From Paracoccus cavernae (GTDB lineage: Bacteria; Pseudomonadota; Alphaproteobacteria; Rhodobacterales; Rhodobacteraceae), in contig JAUFRC010000003.1 of NCBI GenBank assembly GCA_030410095.1, positions 1-64,000 on the forward strand: 64,000 bases of DNA. Reading direction: 5' to 3'. The notes below the pieces were generated by a model. It was not told the DNA's origin, ran no database searches, and was given only the letters and a program-made list of their open reading frames with translations. The translations under genes and the position numbers were made by a program. Shown in pieces: positions 38,848 through 47,941 of the stretch; position 1 is the first letter of the stretch; every line of letters starts with the position of its first letter.

Positions 38848-40361
38848 GCGGAAAAAGCCTCCTTGGCTGGGCCGGTTGCGGCGCGCGGGCTGGGATTGGG
38901 GCCGGAGTTGGGGCTGATGCTGGGGCCGGAGTTGGGTCGCGTCATCCGCGGTTCCAGCTGGTTGCGGAAGAAGGACGGATTGGCCTGCATGATGCGGACA
39001 TAGGCCTCGAGGCCGAAGTCCACCCAGTCGCGCAACAGGTCGCAATAGTGATAGACCGGCGCGAAGGGATCGCCTTGGCGCGCATAGCTTTCGTGATAGC
39101 ACCCCCGCGCAGATCGAGCGGATGCGGCAGGTCTTGCAGCCGAACTGGCTGCGGTCCTGCGCGCCCTCGATGAAGGCGGCGAGTTTGGGCACGTCGATAC
39201 CCTTGTCGACATTGCCGTAGGTCGGCTGGTTGGAGCCGACGAAGCGGTGGCACAGATGCAGATCGCCGTCTTTGTCGACCGCCAGCATCCCCAGTCCCGC
39301 CCCGCAAGGCACCGCCTTTTGGTGCCCTGCGCGATATCGGTCAGCAGCTGGTGCATATTGGAAAAGCCGATGTTCTCGCCACGGCAGGCGGCCTCGGTAT
39401 AGCGGCGGCCAAGGGTTTTCATATCCTCGAACACCGCCTTCAGCGCATCGGTATCAAGGTTGAAAACCGCGATCGGGCCAGAGGTCGCGGGGCCGAAACC
39501 GACCTCGTGAAAGCCCAGATCGTATTTCAGGTGATCGTGGATCGCGATCACATCGGTCACGCCGCGCGTCAGCGTGACGCGCACGCCGACCGGCCGCGCG
39601 GTATAGCGCGACAGCAGCATCCGCACCTTTTGCGCCACGACATCATAAGTCCCGCGCCCGCCCACCGTCTTGCGGTTCGCGTCATGCAGCGCCTTGGGCC
39701 CGTCCATCGAAACCGTGATCGCGAAATTGTTGGCGTTGAACCAATCGACCATTTCCTCGGTCAGAAGCGTCGCATTGGTTGTCAGCGAGAAATCGACCGT
39801 CTTGCCGAATTCGGCGGCGCGCGGCACCGCATAGGCCACGACCTCGCGGATCAGCGGCATGTTCGACAAGGGCTCGCCGCCGAAAAAGACCACATTCAGG
39901 CGATCGCGGTCATAACCCTGTTTGAGCAGCAGCTCGAACGAGGCTTTCGCGGTCGCGAACTGCATCTTCTCGCCCTTGGAGGGGATCGCGAGATCTTCCT
40001 TGTAGCAATAGGTGCAGGCCAGATTGCAGCCTGTATTGACGTTCAAAATGATGGTCGAGAGCGGGATTTCCGTCACTTCGACGATCTTGCGCGGAATGTC
40101 GGGCGTCGCCGCATCGCGCAGGATATCGAGCGAGAGAAAGCTCTTGATGCAGTCGGCAAGGCTATCGGGGCTGTGCTGCGTGCCCAGCTCCTGCTGCATG
40201 ATCGCCGCGCTGAACCGCTCGTGACGGCGCGACAGGTCGAAGACGTCGCGCGCGATCGGGTCCAGCTCGAACAGGCTGGTCGAGGGGACATGCATCAGCA
40301 TGGCATGGCCGTCGACATCGACGCGGTGGGCGTTGTGGCGGATGAGGGTCAGGTCTCCCAT
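38844..40361 (-). CDS. qhpD: QhpD, radical SAM/SPASM enzyme forming the thioether cross-links (two frame breaks)
   Basis: About 505 aa. Radical SAM cluster motif CNLACTYC in [17 protein letters not shown], then [19 protein letters not shown] and [16 protein letters not shown]. The SPASM region holds further Cys: [41 protein letters not shown] and [10 protein letters not shown]. Breaks lie near 39300 and 39105. GGGAG precedes the ATG at 40361. It makes Cys-to-Asp/Glu thioethers in QhpC. The C-terminus has a Pro/Ser/Asn-rich tail of about 35 residues with a tandem PNSGP motif, encoded by a GGGGCCGGAGTTGGG-like repeat. Confidence 0.92.
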   Translation of the reverse strand: MGDLTLIRHNAHRVDVDGHAMLMHVPSTSLFELDPIARDVFDLSRRHERFSAAIMQQELGTQHSPDSLADCIKSFLSLDILRDAATPDIPRKIVEVTEIPLSTIILNVNTGCNLACTYCYKEDLAIPSKGEKMQFATAKASFELLLKQGYDRDRLNVVFFGGEPLSNMPLIREVVAYAVPRAAEFGKTVDFSLTTNATLLTEEMVDWFNANNFAITVSMDGPKALHDANRKTVGGRGTYDVVAQKVRMLLSRYTARPVGVRVTLTRGVTDVIAIHDHLKYDLGFHEVGFGPATSGPIAVFNLDTDALKAVFEDMKTLGRRYTEAACRGENIGFSNMHQLLTDIAQGTKRRCLAGRDWGCWRSTKTAICICATASSAPTSRPTAMSTRVSTCPNSPPSSRARRTAASSAARPAASARSARGCYHESYARQGDPFAPVYHYCDLLRDWVDFGLEAYVRIMQANPSFFRNQLEPRMTRPNSGPSISPNSGPNPSPRAATGPAKEAFSA

Positions 40362-40374
40362 TTCAATGCTCCCT

Positions 40375-41919
40375 TTACCGGATCGGCGCGTCGACGAAGC
40401 GCTGGACGGTCGCGTAAAGATGGGCCTCGGCACTCAGCACCTGCCCGCCTTCGCCGACTTCGGCGACGACCTTGAGGTTGCCGACGTTGTTCGTCGACAT
40501 CGGACGTTCGGGGTTGGGACCTGCATCGGCGGGCATGAAGAGACCCTGCGCGTCGATCGTGCCCGCGAATTTGGTATCCTCCATCGCAAGCGCCGCCTCG
40601 TCGAAATTCTCGAGCCGCCAGCTCGCGGGCAGATAGCCGAGCGCGAGATCGTCTTCGGTGCCGGCCTGACCGTCCGCGCCGTTGATCCAGGCCATCGCCT
40701 CGAACTGGGCGGGGTTTTCGGGATCGGGCCGCCGTTGCCGCCGATCCGCGCCAGCGTGAGCTCGGGGACGACGGTGATGCGGTCGATGCTGTCATAGGCC
40801 ACAAGCGCGGCCTTCTGTACGCCCAGATCCAGCTCGATCGCGCGCGGCTGCCGGTGGCGGTCAGGGTCAGCGTGATGCCTTCGGGCGTGGCGGCGGTTAC
40901 GCTGCCGGTCACGCCCTCGGGCAGGGTAAGCCCGTCGCCGAGCGCGGGACCGGAGATGCGCACCTCGGTCGCCTCGCCGATCTTCAAACGCGGCGGGACC
41001 ACCGCCAGAACCTGCGCGGCAGAGCCCGCCTTGACCGCCGAGATCCGCCCGCCGGTCACGTCATAGGTACGGTCGAACCAGCGGCCGGTGATCGAGCCGT
41101 CCTCGTTCAGGGCAAAGACCTGCCGGATCTCGGTCGTCCCGTCGCTCAGGCTCGCACGCCATTCGCCCGCGCCGATGATGCGGCCGGTGCCGGTAAAGCG
41201 GCGCTCGACTTCGCCCGAAAGCACCATCTCGACCGTATAATCGCGATCGGCCTTGGCAATGGTCAGCGTGCCCGTGTAATCGCCTTGCCCCGGTTGGCGG
41301 CCCGCCAAAATGTAGCTGCCCGACAGATCGCCGTCATAGGGTGCGGGGGCCTCGCCCATAGGATAGGTCGCGCTCAGAAAATCGTGGATCTCGGTCTGGG
41401 CGATGCCCCACCAGTCGCGGTCGCGCGCCAAAGCCTGATATTCCAGCGTCGGAAACTGGCCGAGATGGAAATTGATCAGATGCTCCCAATCCTCGGGCGT
41501 GCGGCGTTGCAGCGCGACACGCGCATAGGAATGGCAGCGCGAGCAGGTCTGGGTCATCAGCTCCGAGGGGCCCGCATCATTCGCGACCGGCTCGCGTTCG
41601 AGGATGTAGCGCAGGCCCTCGGTCTCGGCGACGCTCAGGCCGCGCGTGTCCGAGAGGTAGCGCACCACCGCCAGACGCTCCTCGTCCGAGAGCGCGACCT
41701 CATGGTTGCGCATCATCCGCACCACGGTCATGTCCCAGGCTTCGGGGTTTTGCGCACCGCATCGATGCGGTCGATCTTGCCGTCCCCGCCCGTCGCATGG
41801 CAGGCGGCACAGGTGTTTTCCAGAACCTCTGCGCCGGTCACCGCGAAGGCCGGCAGGGCCAAAGTCGCGAAACCGAAAGCACAGCTGGAGGCAAGGGCGA
41901 GACGGGTGAGAGATGTCAT
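40375..41919 (-). CDS. qhpA: QhpA, dihaem cytochrome alpha subunit of quinohemoprotein amine dehydrogenase (three frame breaks)
   Basis: About 515 aa. Signal peptide ends LALPAFA. Two c-type haem sites are visible: NTCAACHATGGDG and MTQTCSRCHSYARV. The remainder is beta-rich (GSYILAGRQPGQGDYTGTLT, GRWFDRTYDVTGGRI, VRISGPALGDGLTLPEG) as in the alpha-subunit barrels, and ends HLYATVQRFVDAPIR. Breaks lie near 41735, 40840 and 40725. It passes electrons from the quinone in the gamma subunit to a soluble cytochrome or copper protein. First gene of the qhpADCBEF operon. Confidence 0.92.
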
Positions 41920-42011
41920 CGGTCGGGCTTTCCTCTGGCTTGCGGGCGGCCCATTCCGGTTCCCGCCACTTGCTGTTTGCCTATGGGAGGCGAGGCGGGG
42001 CCGAATTTTCT

Positions 42012-42026
42012 TGTCATTACCGGCCA
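42012..42026 (-). promoter_or_regulatory. qhp motif, proximal copy (qhpA side)
   Basis: Minus strand TGGCCGGTAATGACA matches TGGCCGCAAATGTCA at 12 of 15 positions. It lies 93 bp upstream of the qhpA start. Confidence 0.6.
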
Positions 42027-42068
42027 AAGTTGCGGCAATCTGACGCAGGGCTTTGCGCGGCGCGCCAC

Positions 42069-42083
42069 TCTGGCCGCAAATGT
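42069..42083 (+). promoter_or_regulatory. qhp motif, distal copy (qhpA/qhpG region)
   Basis: TGGCCGCAAATGTCA, 15/15 identical to the copy at 33801. With the copy at 42012 it forms an inverted pair with centres 57 bp apart. Confidence 0.75.
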
Positions 42084-42168
42084 CAGGCACAGGCGCGCGG
42101 GCTGGCCGAGGTTGGAGCGGAACGGCCACGCGGGACGGTCGGAACACGGCAGAAACGCGGACGAAGCG

Positions 42169-42192
42169 CGGTCGAAGCGACGGTCGAAGCGA
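42169..42192. repeat. Tandem 12-bp repeat CGGTCGAAGCGA x2
   Basis: Two exact head-to-tail copies, with a related ACGAAGCG just before, end 19 bases before the qhpG ribosome site. This may be a regulatory element or simple slippage. Confidence 0.6.
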
Positions 42193-42224
42193 CGGGGCTC
42201 CTGCAACCGCGGGAGGCGGCAGAG

Positions 42225-43559
42225 ATGGTGGGGGCGATGGAACAGGCGGGGGCGATCTGGTCGTTCTGGGCGGCGGTCCGGCGGGTGCGGTGTCCGCCAT
42301 CCTCGGGCTGCGCGACGGATTGCGCGTCACGCTGGTCAGCCCCGCCCCTGTTCCTTCGCGCGCCGGACGGCTCGAAGGGCTAAGCCCGCGCCTCCATCAA
42401 TGGCTCGCGCGTGAAGGCCTTTTGAACGGGTTCGACGGCATTACCGGCCCCTTGCCACGCCGCGTCGATTGGGCGGGGATCAGCGGGAGCAACCGCGAAT
42501 TCGTCGTCGACCGCGCCGCGCTGGACGCCCATCTTTGTGCGCTGGCCGAAGCGCGGGGCGCGCGGCGCGTGACAGGAACCGGACGGATCGTCGGCAGTGG
42601 CGAGAGTGCAAAGCGGTCGGTTCTTCTTTCCGACGGGCGCCGCGTCTTCCCCGACTGGATCATCGACGCGCGCGGCCGGAGTGCGCCGCGCATGGCCTCC
42701 GGCGCGGCCAGCCTTGGCCGCATGCCTGCGACCGTGGCGCTTTGCGGCTGGCTCGAGGGCGATGTTTCGGGGTTGAAGCGGGGATCGCGCTTTGCGCTTT
42801 GCCTCAGGGCTGGCTCTGGCGCGTGGCCTTGCCAGACGGCAGGATCTGGGCGCAGTTTCTCGGCGATGCGGCCGACCCCGAACCCGCCCCCGCGCGCCTC
42901 GTCGCCGCAATTACTGCGGGCACAAGATGCGCGCCCGCGCCGACGCTGCGCCTTGCCGGTCCCTTGATCGCCCGCGAGGCGGCGCCGCGACTGCCCGCGC
43001 CGGTGACCGATCTGCGCTGTCTGCCGGTGGGCGATGCCTTTGCGGCAATGGATCCTTTGTCGGGGCATGGCCAGTTCTGGGCGGTATCGAGCGCGCTGGC
43101 CGCGGCCGCCGCGCGCCGCACCCTGACCGCCGATCCGGCATCAGAGGATCGCTGCCTGCGCTACCTGCGCGAACGGGCAGCGGAAACCGCATGGCGCATG
43201 GCACGGGTCGGGCGCGATTTTCTGGCGCTCGAAACGCGGTTCTCCGGCCAGCCCTTTGGGCCGCGCGCCGCGCCTTGCCCGACAGCCTGCCCGCCCACGA
43301 AAGCCGCGAGGGCTTTGCCGTTGCGCAGGCGCTTGTCATCGATAACGGGCTGATCACCGAGCGCGAAGTGCTCAAGACCCCGTGCTCGCCCGCGGGAATA
43401 GGCTGGTTCGGCCGCCTGCCCGCACCCGAGATCTACCGTCTGGCGCAAGCAGGCCCCGAGGCTTTGCGCCAGCGTTTCGGACCGCAGGCAGAGGCGCTCT
43501 TGGCGGCCATCGAAAGCGAAAGGACGAGCCCGCACCAAAGGGTTGAAAACCCGTCCTAA
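42225..43559 (+). CDS. qhpG: QhpG, FAD-dependent monooxygenase for quinone-cofactor formation (about three frame breaks)
   Basis: About 445 aa. FAD-binding motif DLVVLGGGPAGAVSAILGL, then LEGLSPRLHQWLAREGL, FVVDRAALDAHLCALAEARG, VFPDWIIDARGRSAPRM and, near the second FAD motif, CLPVGDAFAAMDPLSGHGQF. In qhp loci this tryptophan-halogenase-like enzyme hydroxylates the QhpC tryptophan. The ATG at 42225 is chosen for GGGAGG at 42211-42216; it requires a base missing in the G run near 42250. Further breaks lie near 42790 and 43260. Transcribed away from the qhpADCBEF operon from the shared intergenic region. Confidence 0.85.
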
Positions 43560-44168
43560 ATCTCCGGCGCGATCTCGAAACGCGGATCCTCGGCCCAGAG
43601 TTTCGGCGGCCATTTCGCCGGATCCGGCGTCGGGTCCTGACCGGGGCGGAAGCCGTCGAAACGCGGCTCGAACCCTTTGGATTTGACCCAATGCGCCAAG
43701 GCGTAACCCGTCCCCGAGGGCCAGCATTTGACCTCGGATGCCTTTTCCCAACGGTATTCGACCAGCTCGGGGAAAGACGGACCTCACCCTCGACGCGCAG
43801 GTGATAGGCGACAATCACCTGATTCATCCGCAGGAATTCCACGATCCCAGAACGCGCAATGCCTTGGTGCGCAGGCCGGTTTCCTCGAATGCCTCGCGGC
43901 AAACCCCCGCCTCGGGGATCGCCCGCCTCCATGAAGCCGGTGATCAGGCCGAACACACCTTCTTCCCAAAGCGCGTTGCGCGCGATCAGGACCTCGCCTT
44001 GGTCGTTCTCCAGAACCGCCGCCAGAACCGGCGTCGGATTGCCCCAATGGGTCCAGCCGCAATTGGCGCAACGCAGGCGCTCGGTCGGGCCGCTGTCCTC
44101 GTGAAGGGTGATCAGGGCCAGTTTATGGGCGCAATTGGGACAAAACGCATCTCGAACGGGGCGGTCAT
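43556..44168 (-). CDS. Nudix hydrolase with N-terminal zinc ribbon (about four frame errors)
   Basis: About 205 aa. Zinc ribbon MRFCPNCAHKLALI and LRCANCGWTHWGNPTPVLAA, then the Nudix box GFMEAG...VCREAFEETGLRTKAL with the metal-binding REaxEE residues. A missing T near 44146 separates start and ribbon. Two cancelling errors (C run near 43922 and a missing G near 43850) garble the Nudix box in the raw frame, and a further break lies near 43780. The C-terminus FRPGQDPTPDPAKWPPKLWA is clear. It resembles NADH-pyrophosphatase-like Nudix proteins. Its stop overlaps the qhpG stop on the other strand. Confidence 0.78.
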
Positions 44169-44473
44169 GGGCGATCTCGGCAGCGAATAAAGGGGGCGGG
44201 AATGAACGGGAGGTAAAGCGGGCCCGCGACAGGATGCGGGCGCCTGCGCCGAGTTGTGACGCGAAACCGGCCGAGGTCAAGAGCCGCCCCCACTGTGCCC
44301 CCACCCGCTTTGCCCGAAGGGATCGCGGCGCGGCCCCATCCCCGAAATGCAGCGCGGGGGATGGGGGCCGGTCTTCGGCGGAGGCGCGCGGCCCCCGCAG
44401 GGTCCTTGCACGCAAAGACCCGAGCCCGACCGGCGCGCGGGGAGGCGGTGCCGGTCGGGAAAGCGGTTGCGGA
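44169..44473. other. 305-bp region between pcaF end and Nudix gene start
   Basis: No gene is seen. Besides the terminator-like stem at 44425-44459 there is another inverted repeat: CCCCATCCCC at 44334-44343 pairs with GGGGATGGGG at 44357-44366. It probably holds the 3' end of the pca operon and the promoter of the Nudix gene. Confidence 0.5.
44425..44459 (-). terminator. Terminator-like stem after the pca operon
   Basis: CCCGACCGGC and GCCGGTCGGG form a perfect 10-bp stem with a 15-nt loop just beyond the pcaF stop. On the minus strand it is followed by CTCGGGTCTTTGCG, a weak T-rich tail. Confidence 0.55.
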
Positions 44474-45671
44474 TCAGACGCGCTCGATCGCGATGGCGAT
44501 GCCTTGGCCGACGCCGATGCACATGGTGGCCAGCGCGCGTTTTCCGCCGGTCTCCACCAGTTCGAGCGCGGCGGAGCCGGTGATGCGCGCCCCCGACATG
44601 CCGAGCGGATGGCCAAGCGCGATCGCGCCGCCGTTGCGGTTCACGCGGGCATCGTCATCGGCAATGCCCAGACGGCGCAGAGTGGCCAGACCTTGGCTCG
44701 CAAAGGCCTCGTTCAGCTCGATCACGTCGAAATCGGCCGGCGTCAGGCCCAGACGCGCCATCAGCTTTTCCGAGGCCGGCGCAGGGCCGATCCCCATGAT
44801 GCGCGGCTCGACACCCGCCGTCGCCCCGCCAAGGATGCGCGCGATCGGGTTGAGCCCGTGGCGTTTGACCGCCTCGGCGCTGGCGATGATCAGCGCGGCC
44901 GCGCCGTCATTGACGCCTGACGCATTGCCCGCCGTGACGGAACCACCCTTGCGGAAAGGCGCTTTGAGACCGGCGAGAACCTCGATCGTCGTCGGGCGCG
45001 GATGTTCGTCGCGATCGACGATCTGGGGGTCGCCCTTGCGTTGGGAAATGGTGACCGGCGTGATCTCTCGCGCCAAGCGGCCATTGGCTTGGGCAGCAGC
45101 CGCCTTGTCCTGACTGCGCAGCGCGAATGCGTCCTGATCCTCGCGCGAGATTGCGAAATCCTCGGCCACGTTTTCGGCGGTTTCCGGCATGGAATCAACG
45201 CCGTATTGCGCCTTCATCAGCGGATTGACGAAGCGCCAGCCGATGGTGGTGTCGTGGATTTCCGCCGCGCGCGAAAAGGCGCTTTCGGCCTTGGGCATGA
45301 CGAAAGGCGCGCGCGACATCGATTCCGCGCCGCCCGCGATCATCAGCTCGGCCTCGCCCGCCTTGATCGCGCGCGCCGCCATGATGATCGCATCCATCCC
45401 CGAGCCGCACAGCCGGTTGATCGTGGTGCCCGAAACCGAAACCGGCAGCCCCGCCAGAAGGCTCGACATCCGCGCGATGTTGCGGTTGTCCTCGCCCGCC
45501 TGATTGGCGCAACCGAAGATCACGTCGTCGACGGCCTCCCAATCAAGACCCGCGTGGCGCGCCATCAGCGCGCAGGGATCGCCCCAGATCATCGGCGCGC
45601 ACGCCCGACAAAGCCCCGCCGAAACGCCCGATCGGGGTCCGGATATAATCGCAAATGAAAACGTCGCGCAT
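44474..45671 (-). CDS. pcaF: 3-oxoadipyl-CoA thiolase (one frame break)
   Basis: About 399 aa. Thiolase motifs: nucleophile in INRLCGSGMDAIIMAARAIK, MSRAPFVMPKAESAFSR, NGGAIALGHPLGMSGARI (catalytic His) and the second Cys in MCIGVGQGIAIAIER. The frame breaks near 45590, early in the protein (FGGALSGVRADD/..IPIRALMARH). Located downstream of pcaIJ, it would split 3-oxoadipyl-CoA to succinyl-CoA and acetyl-CoA, the last step of the beta-ketoadipate route. A general acetyl-CoA acetyltransferase role is less likely, given its neighbours. Confidence 0.88.
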
Positions 45672-45673
45672 GG

Positions 45674-46344
45674 TCAAAGCTCCGGCACAATGAGATCGGC
45701 AACCGGCCCGTCCAGATGGAGCGGGGCGCCGGTCAGGGCTTGCAGGTCGTCGAAGGAGATCGAGGGCAGTTTCTCGCGCAGAACGAAGCGGCCGCCCTCG
45801 ATGTCGATGACCGCAAGCGAGGTATAGACGCGCGTGACGCAGGCCACGCCCGTGAGGGGCAGCGTACAGGCCTTTAGCAGTTTCGGCTTGCCGTCCTTGG
45901 TGACGTGATCGGTGATCACCGCGACGCGTTTCGCGCCATGAACCAGATCCATCGCGCCGCCGACTGCAGGCACGCCTTTGGGTCCAACCGACCAATTCGC
46001 GAGGTCACCATTCTGCGCGACCTGATAGGCCCCGAGGATCGCCACATCGAGATGCCCGCCCCGCACCATCGCGAAACTGTCGGCATGATGGAAAAACGAC
46101 GCGCCGGGCTTGAGCGTGATCGCCTTTTTGCCCGCGTTGATCAGATCCCAGTCCTCGGTGCCCGCCGCAGGGCCTCGCCAAAGCCCAAAACGCCGTTTTC
46201 GGTGTGGAAAACCGCCTCGCGGCCCTTGGGCTGGAATTTCGCGACCATTTCGGGAAAGCCGATCCCGAGATTGACGTAAGCGCCGTCCTGAATGTCTTGC
46301 GCCGCGCGCCACGCGATCTGCGCATTGCCGAGTTTGATGGTCAT
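45674..46344 (-). CDS. pcaJ: 3-oxoadipate CoA-transferase subunit B (one frame break)
   Basis: About 224 aa. NLGIGFPEMVAKF and the catalytic Glu in FHTENGVLGFG mark the B subunit of class I CoA-transferases. Also present are FAMVRGGHLDVAILGAYQVA, LANWSVGPKGVPAVGGAMDL and ITDHVTKDGKPKLLKACTLP. The frame breaks near 46175. It overlaps the pcaI stop by 4 bases and is followed by pcaF 2 bases later. Confidence 0.9.
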
Positions 46345-47075
46345 GCCTGCACCTCCGGATAGCTGGCATTGGCGCGGTTGAGGGCCTCTTCCTGCGCGGG
46401 ATCGGAGACTTCGATGATCGCATCGACGAAGATGCCCGGCGTGATGACGCTTTCGGGCTCGATCATGCCCGCCTCGACGGCGCGGCTGACCTGAACCACG
46501 GTGCGCGCGGCCGCCATCGCCATGATCGGCGCGAAATTGCGCGCGGCCATGCGGAAGGTCAGGTTGCCGTGGGCATCGCCGAGCTCTGCCTTGAGCAGCG
46601 CGAAATCGGCCTTGAGCCAGCGCTCCTGCACATAGGAACGCCCCTCGAATTCGGCGACGGGCTTGCCCTTGGCCAGATCGGTCCCGAAAGAGGTCGGCGT
46701 ATAGAAAGCGGGAATGCCCGCGCCGCCTGCGCGGATACGCTCGGCCAAAGTGCCCTGCGGCACCAGTTCAAGCGCGATCTCGCCGGCCAGATATTTCGTG
46801 GTGAAGACCACCGGATCGGCCGAACGCGGGAAAGAGCAGATCATCTTGGCGACCATGCCCTGCTCGATCAGCGCGGCAATGCCGACGTGACCGTTGCCGG
46901 CGTTGTTGTTGATCACGGTCAGCGCCTTGGGGCTGCCGGTCGCGAGAAAGCGGTCGATCAGGGCATGGATCAGCTCGATCGGCGCGCCCGAGCCGCCAAA
47001 TCCGCCGATCATTACCGTGGCCCCGTCAGGGATGCCGGCAACGGCCTCCTGCAGCGAGGCAATGCGCTTGTCCAT
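46341..47075 (-). CDS. pcaI: 3-oxoadipate CoA-transferase subunit A
   Basis: 244 aa, intact. ATVMIGGFGGSGAPIELIHA with the glycine loop, VINNNAGNGHVGIAALIEQG, ICSFPRSADPVVFTTKYLAG and ELVPQGTLAERIRAGGAGIP are characteristic of the A subunit. With PcaJ it moves CoA from succinyl-CoA to 3-oxoadipate during aromatic ring catabolism. Upper-pathway pca genes are not in this window. It is divergent from an IclR-type regulator. Confidence 0.92.
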   Translation of the reverse strand: MDKRIASLQEAVAGIPDGATVMIGGFGGSGAPIELIHALIDRFLATGSPKALTVINNNAGNGHVGIAALIEQGMVAKMICSFPRSADPVVFTTKYLAGEIALELVPQGTLAERIRAGGAGIPAFYTPTSFGTDLAKGKPVAEFEGRSYVQERWLKADFALLKAELGDAHGNLTFRMAARNFAPIMAMAAARTVVQVSRAVEAGMIEPESVITPGIFVDAIIEVSDPAQEEALNRANASYPEVQA

Positions 47076-47134
47076 TCTGTCCTCCGTCACTGTTGGCGCG
47101 ATCTTGCGCCTTCCGGCGGGCAAGGCGAAGCCGG

Positions 47135-47184
47135 TTTGTGCGCATCTTGAACTTTGTTCAACTGGCGGGTAAATTTGTGCGCAT
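47135..47184. repeat. Direct repeat TTTGTGCGCAT flanking the pca operator
   Basis: Exact copies at 47135-47145 and 47174-47184, 39 bp start to start. The second overlaps the IclR start codon. The palindrome at 47147-47161 lies between them. Confidence 0.55.
47147..47161. promoter_or_regulatory. Palindrome TTGAACTTTGTTCAA, candidate IclR/PcaR operator
   Basis: 6+3+6 perfect inverted repeat in the 107-bp region between pcaI and the IclR gene, 72 bp upstream of pcaI. Size and placement fit an IclR-family operator controlling both genes. Confidence 0.6.
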
Positions 47185-47941
47185 GGTGAACAAAACCGAT
47201 TTTATCGCCTCTTTGGGCAAGGGTCTGGCCGTGATCGAGGCCTTTCGCGCCGAATCGCCGCGCCTCGCGATTGCGGATGTGGCCGAGGCGACCGGCCTTG
47301 ACCGCGCCACGGCGCGGCGCTGCCTGCTGACGCTGCACAGCCTCGGCTATGCCGATTACGACGGCAAATACTTCACGCTGACGCCGCGGGTTTTGCGGCT
47401 CGGCATGGGGGCTTTGGCCGCACTGCCTTTGGCGCAGATGGTGCAGCCCTGGCTCGACCAGCTGTCCGAACGGATCGGGCAATCGGTGTCGGTGTCGATC
47501 CGCGACGAGACCGAGATCGTCTATCTCGCCCGCGCGGCGCAGCGCAAAGTCATGTCGATCGGGCTTTTGCCCGGCTCGCGGCTTCCGGCACATTGCTCCT
47601 CGATGGGGCGGGTGCTGCTGGCCGCCCTGCCCGAGCCGGAAGCCCGCGCGCTGGTCGAGCGCTCGGACCTGTCGCCGCGCACGCCCTTCAGCCTGACCAT
47701 GCCGGAAGAGATCTTCGCGCGGCTGCGGCAGATACGCCACGACGGTTATGCCGTCATCGATCAGGAGATCGAGCTGGGCCTGTGTTCGCTGGCGGTCCCA
47801 CTTTACGACGGGCATGGCCGCGTGGTCGCGGCCCTGAACACCGGCGTCGCGAAAACGGCGGATATGCCGGCGCGACTGGTCGTCGATTATCTGCCCGCGC
47901 TACTCGGCGTGCAGGACGGGCTGCGGCGCATCATCCACTGA
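47183..47941 (+). CDS. IclR-family regulator of the pca genes (PcaR/PcaU type)
   Basis: 252 aa, intact. The HTH is LAIADVAEATGLDRATARRC (residues about 28-47), followed by the IclR effector domain: RIGQSVSVSIRDETEIVYLA, GSRLPAHCSSMGRVLLAALP, GYAVIDQEIELGLCSLAVPL. The pcaIJF operon starts 107 bp away in the opposite direction. PcaR/PcaU proteins respond to beta-ketoadipate or protocatechuate. ATG at 47183 is used; upstream in-frame codons lack a ribosome site. Confidence 0.88.
   Translation: MVNKTDFIASLGKGLAVIEAFRAESPRLAIADVAEATGLDRATARRCLLTLHSLGYADYDGKYFTLTPRVLRLGMGALAALPLAQMVQPWLDQLSERIGQSVSVSIRDETEIVYLARAAQRKVMSIGLLPGSRLPAHCSSMGRVLLAALPEPEARALVERSDLSPRTPFSLTMPEEIFARLRQIRHDGYAVIDQEIELGLCSLAVPLYDGHGRVVAALNTGVAKTADMPARLVVDYLPALLGVQDGLRRIIH

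Larger units (their letters stand above)
41920..42224. other. 305-bp divergent regulatory region between qhpA and qhpG
   Basis: Contains an inverted pair of the qhp motif (42012-42026 and 42069-42083) and a tandem 12-bp repeat just before the qhpG ribosome site. No gene is seen. Confidence 0.7.

Noticed and set aside
34885-41919. A new radical-SAM RiPP cluster (radical SAM, small Cys-rich peptide, subtilase, ABC exporter)
   Set aside because: At first it looks like an unknown peptide cluster, but the peptide matches the quinohemoprotein amine dehydrogenase gamma subunit residue by residue, with alpha and beta subunits adjacent. It is the known qhp system.
42169-42192. CRISPR or satellite repeat
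   Set aside because: Only two 12-bp units without spacers.
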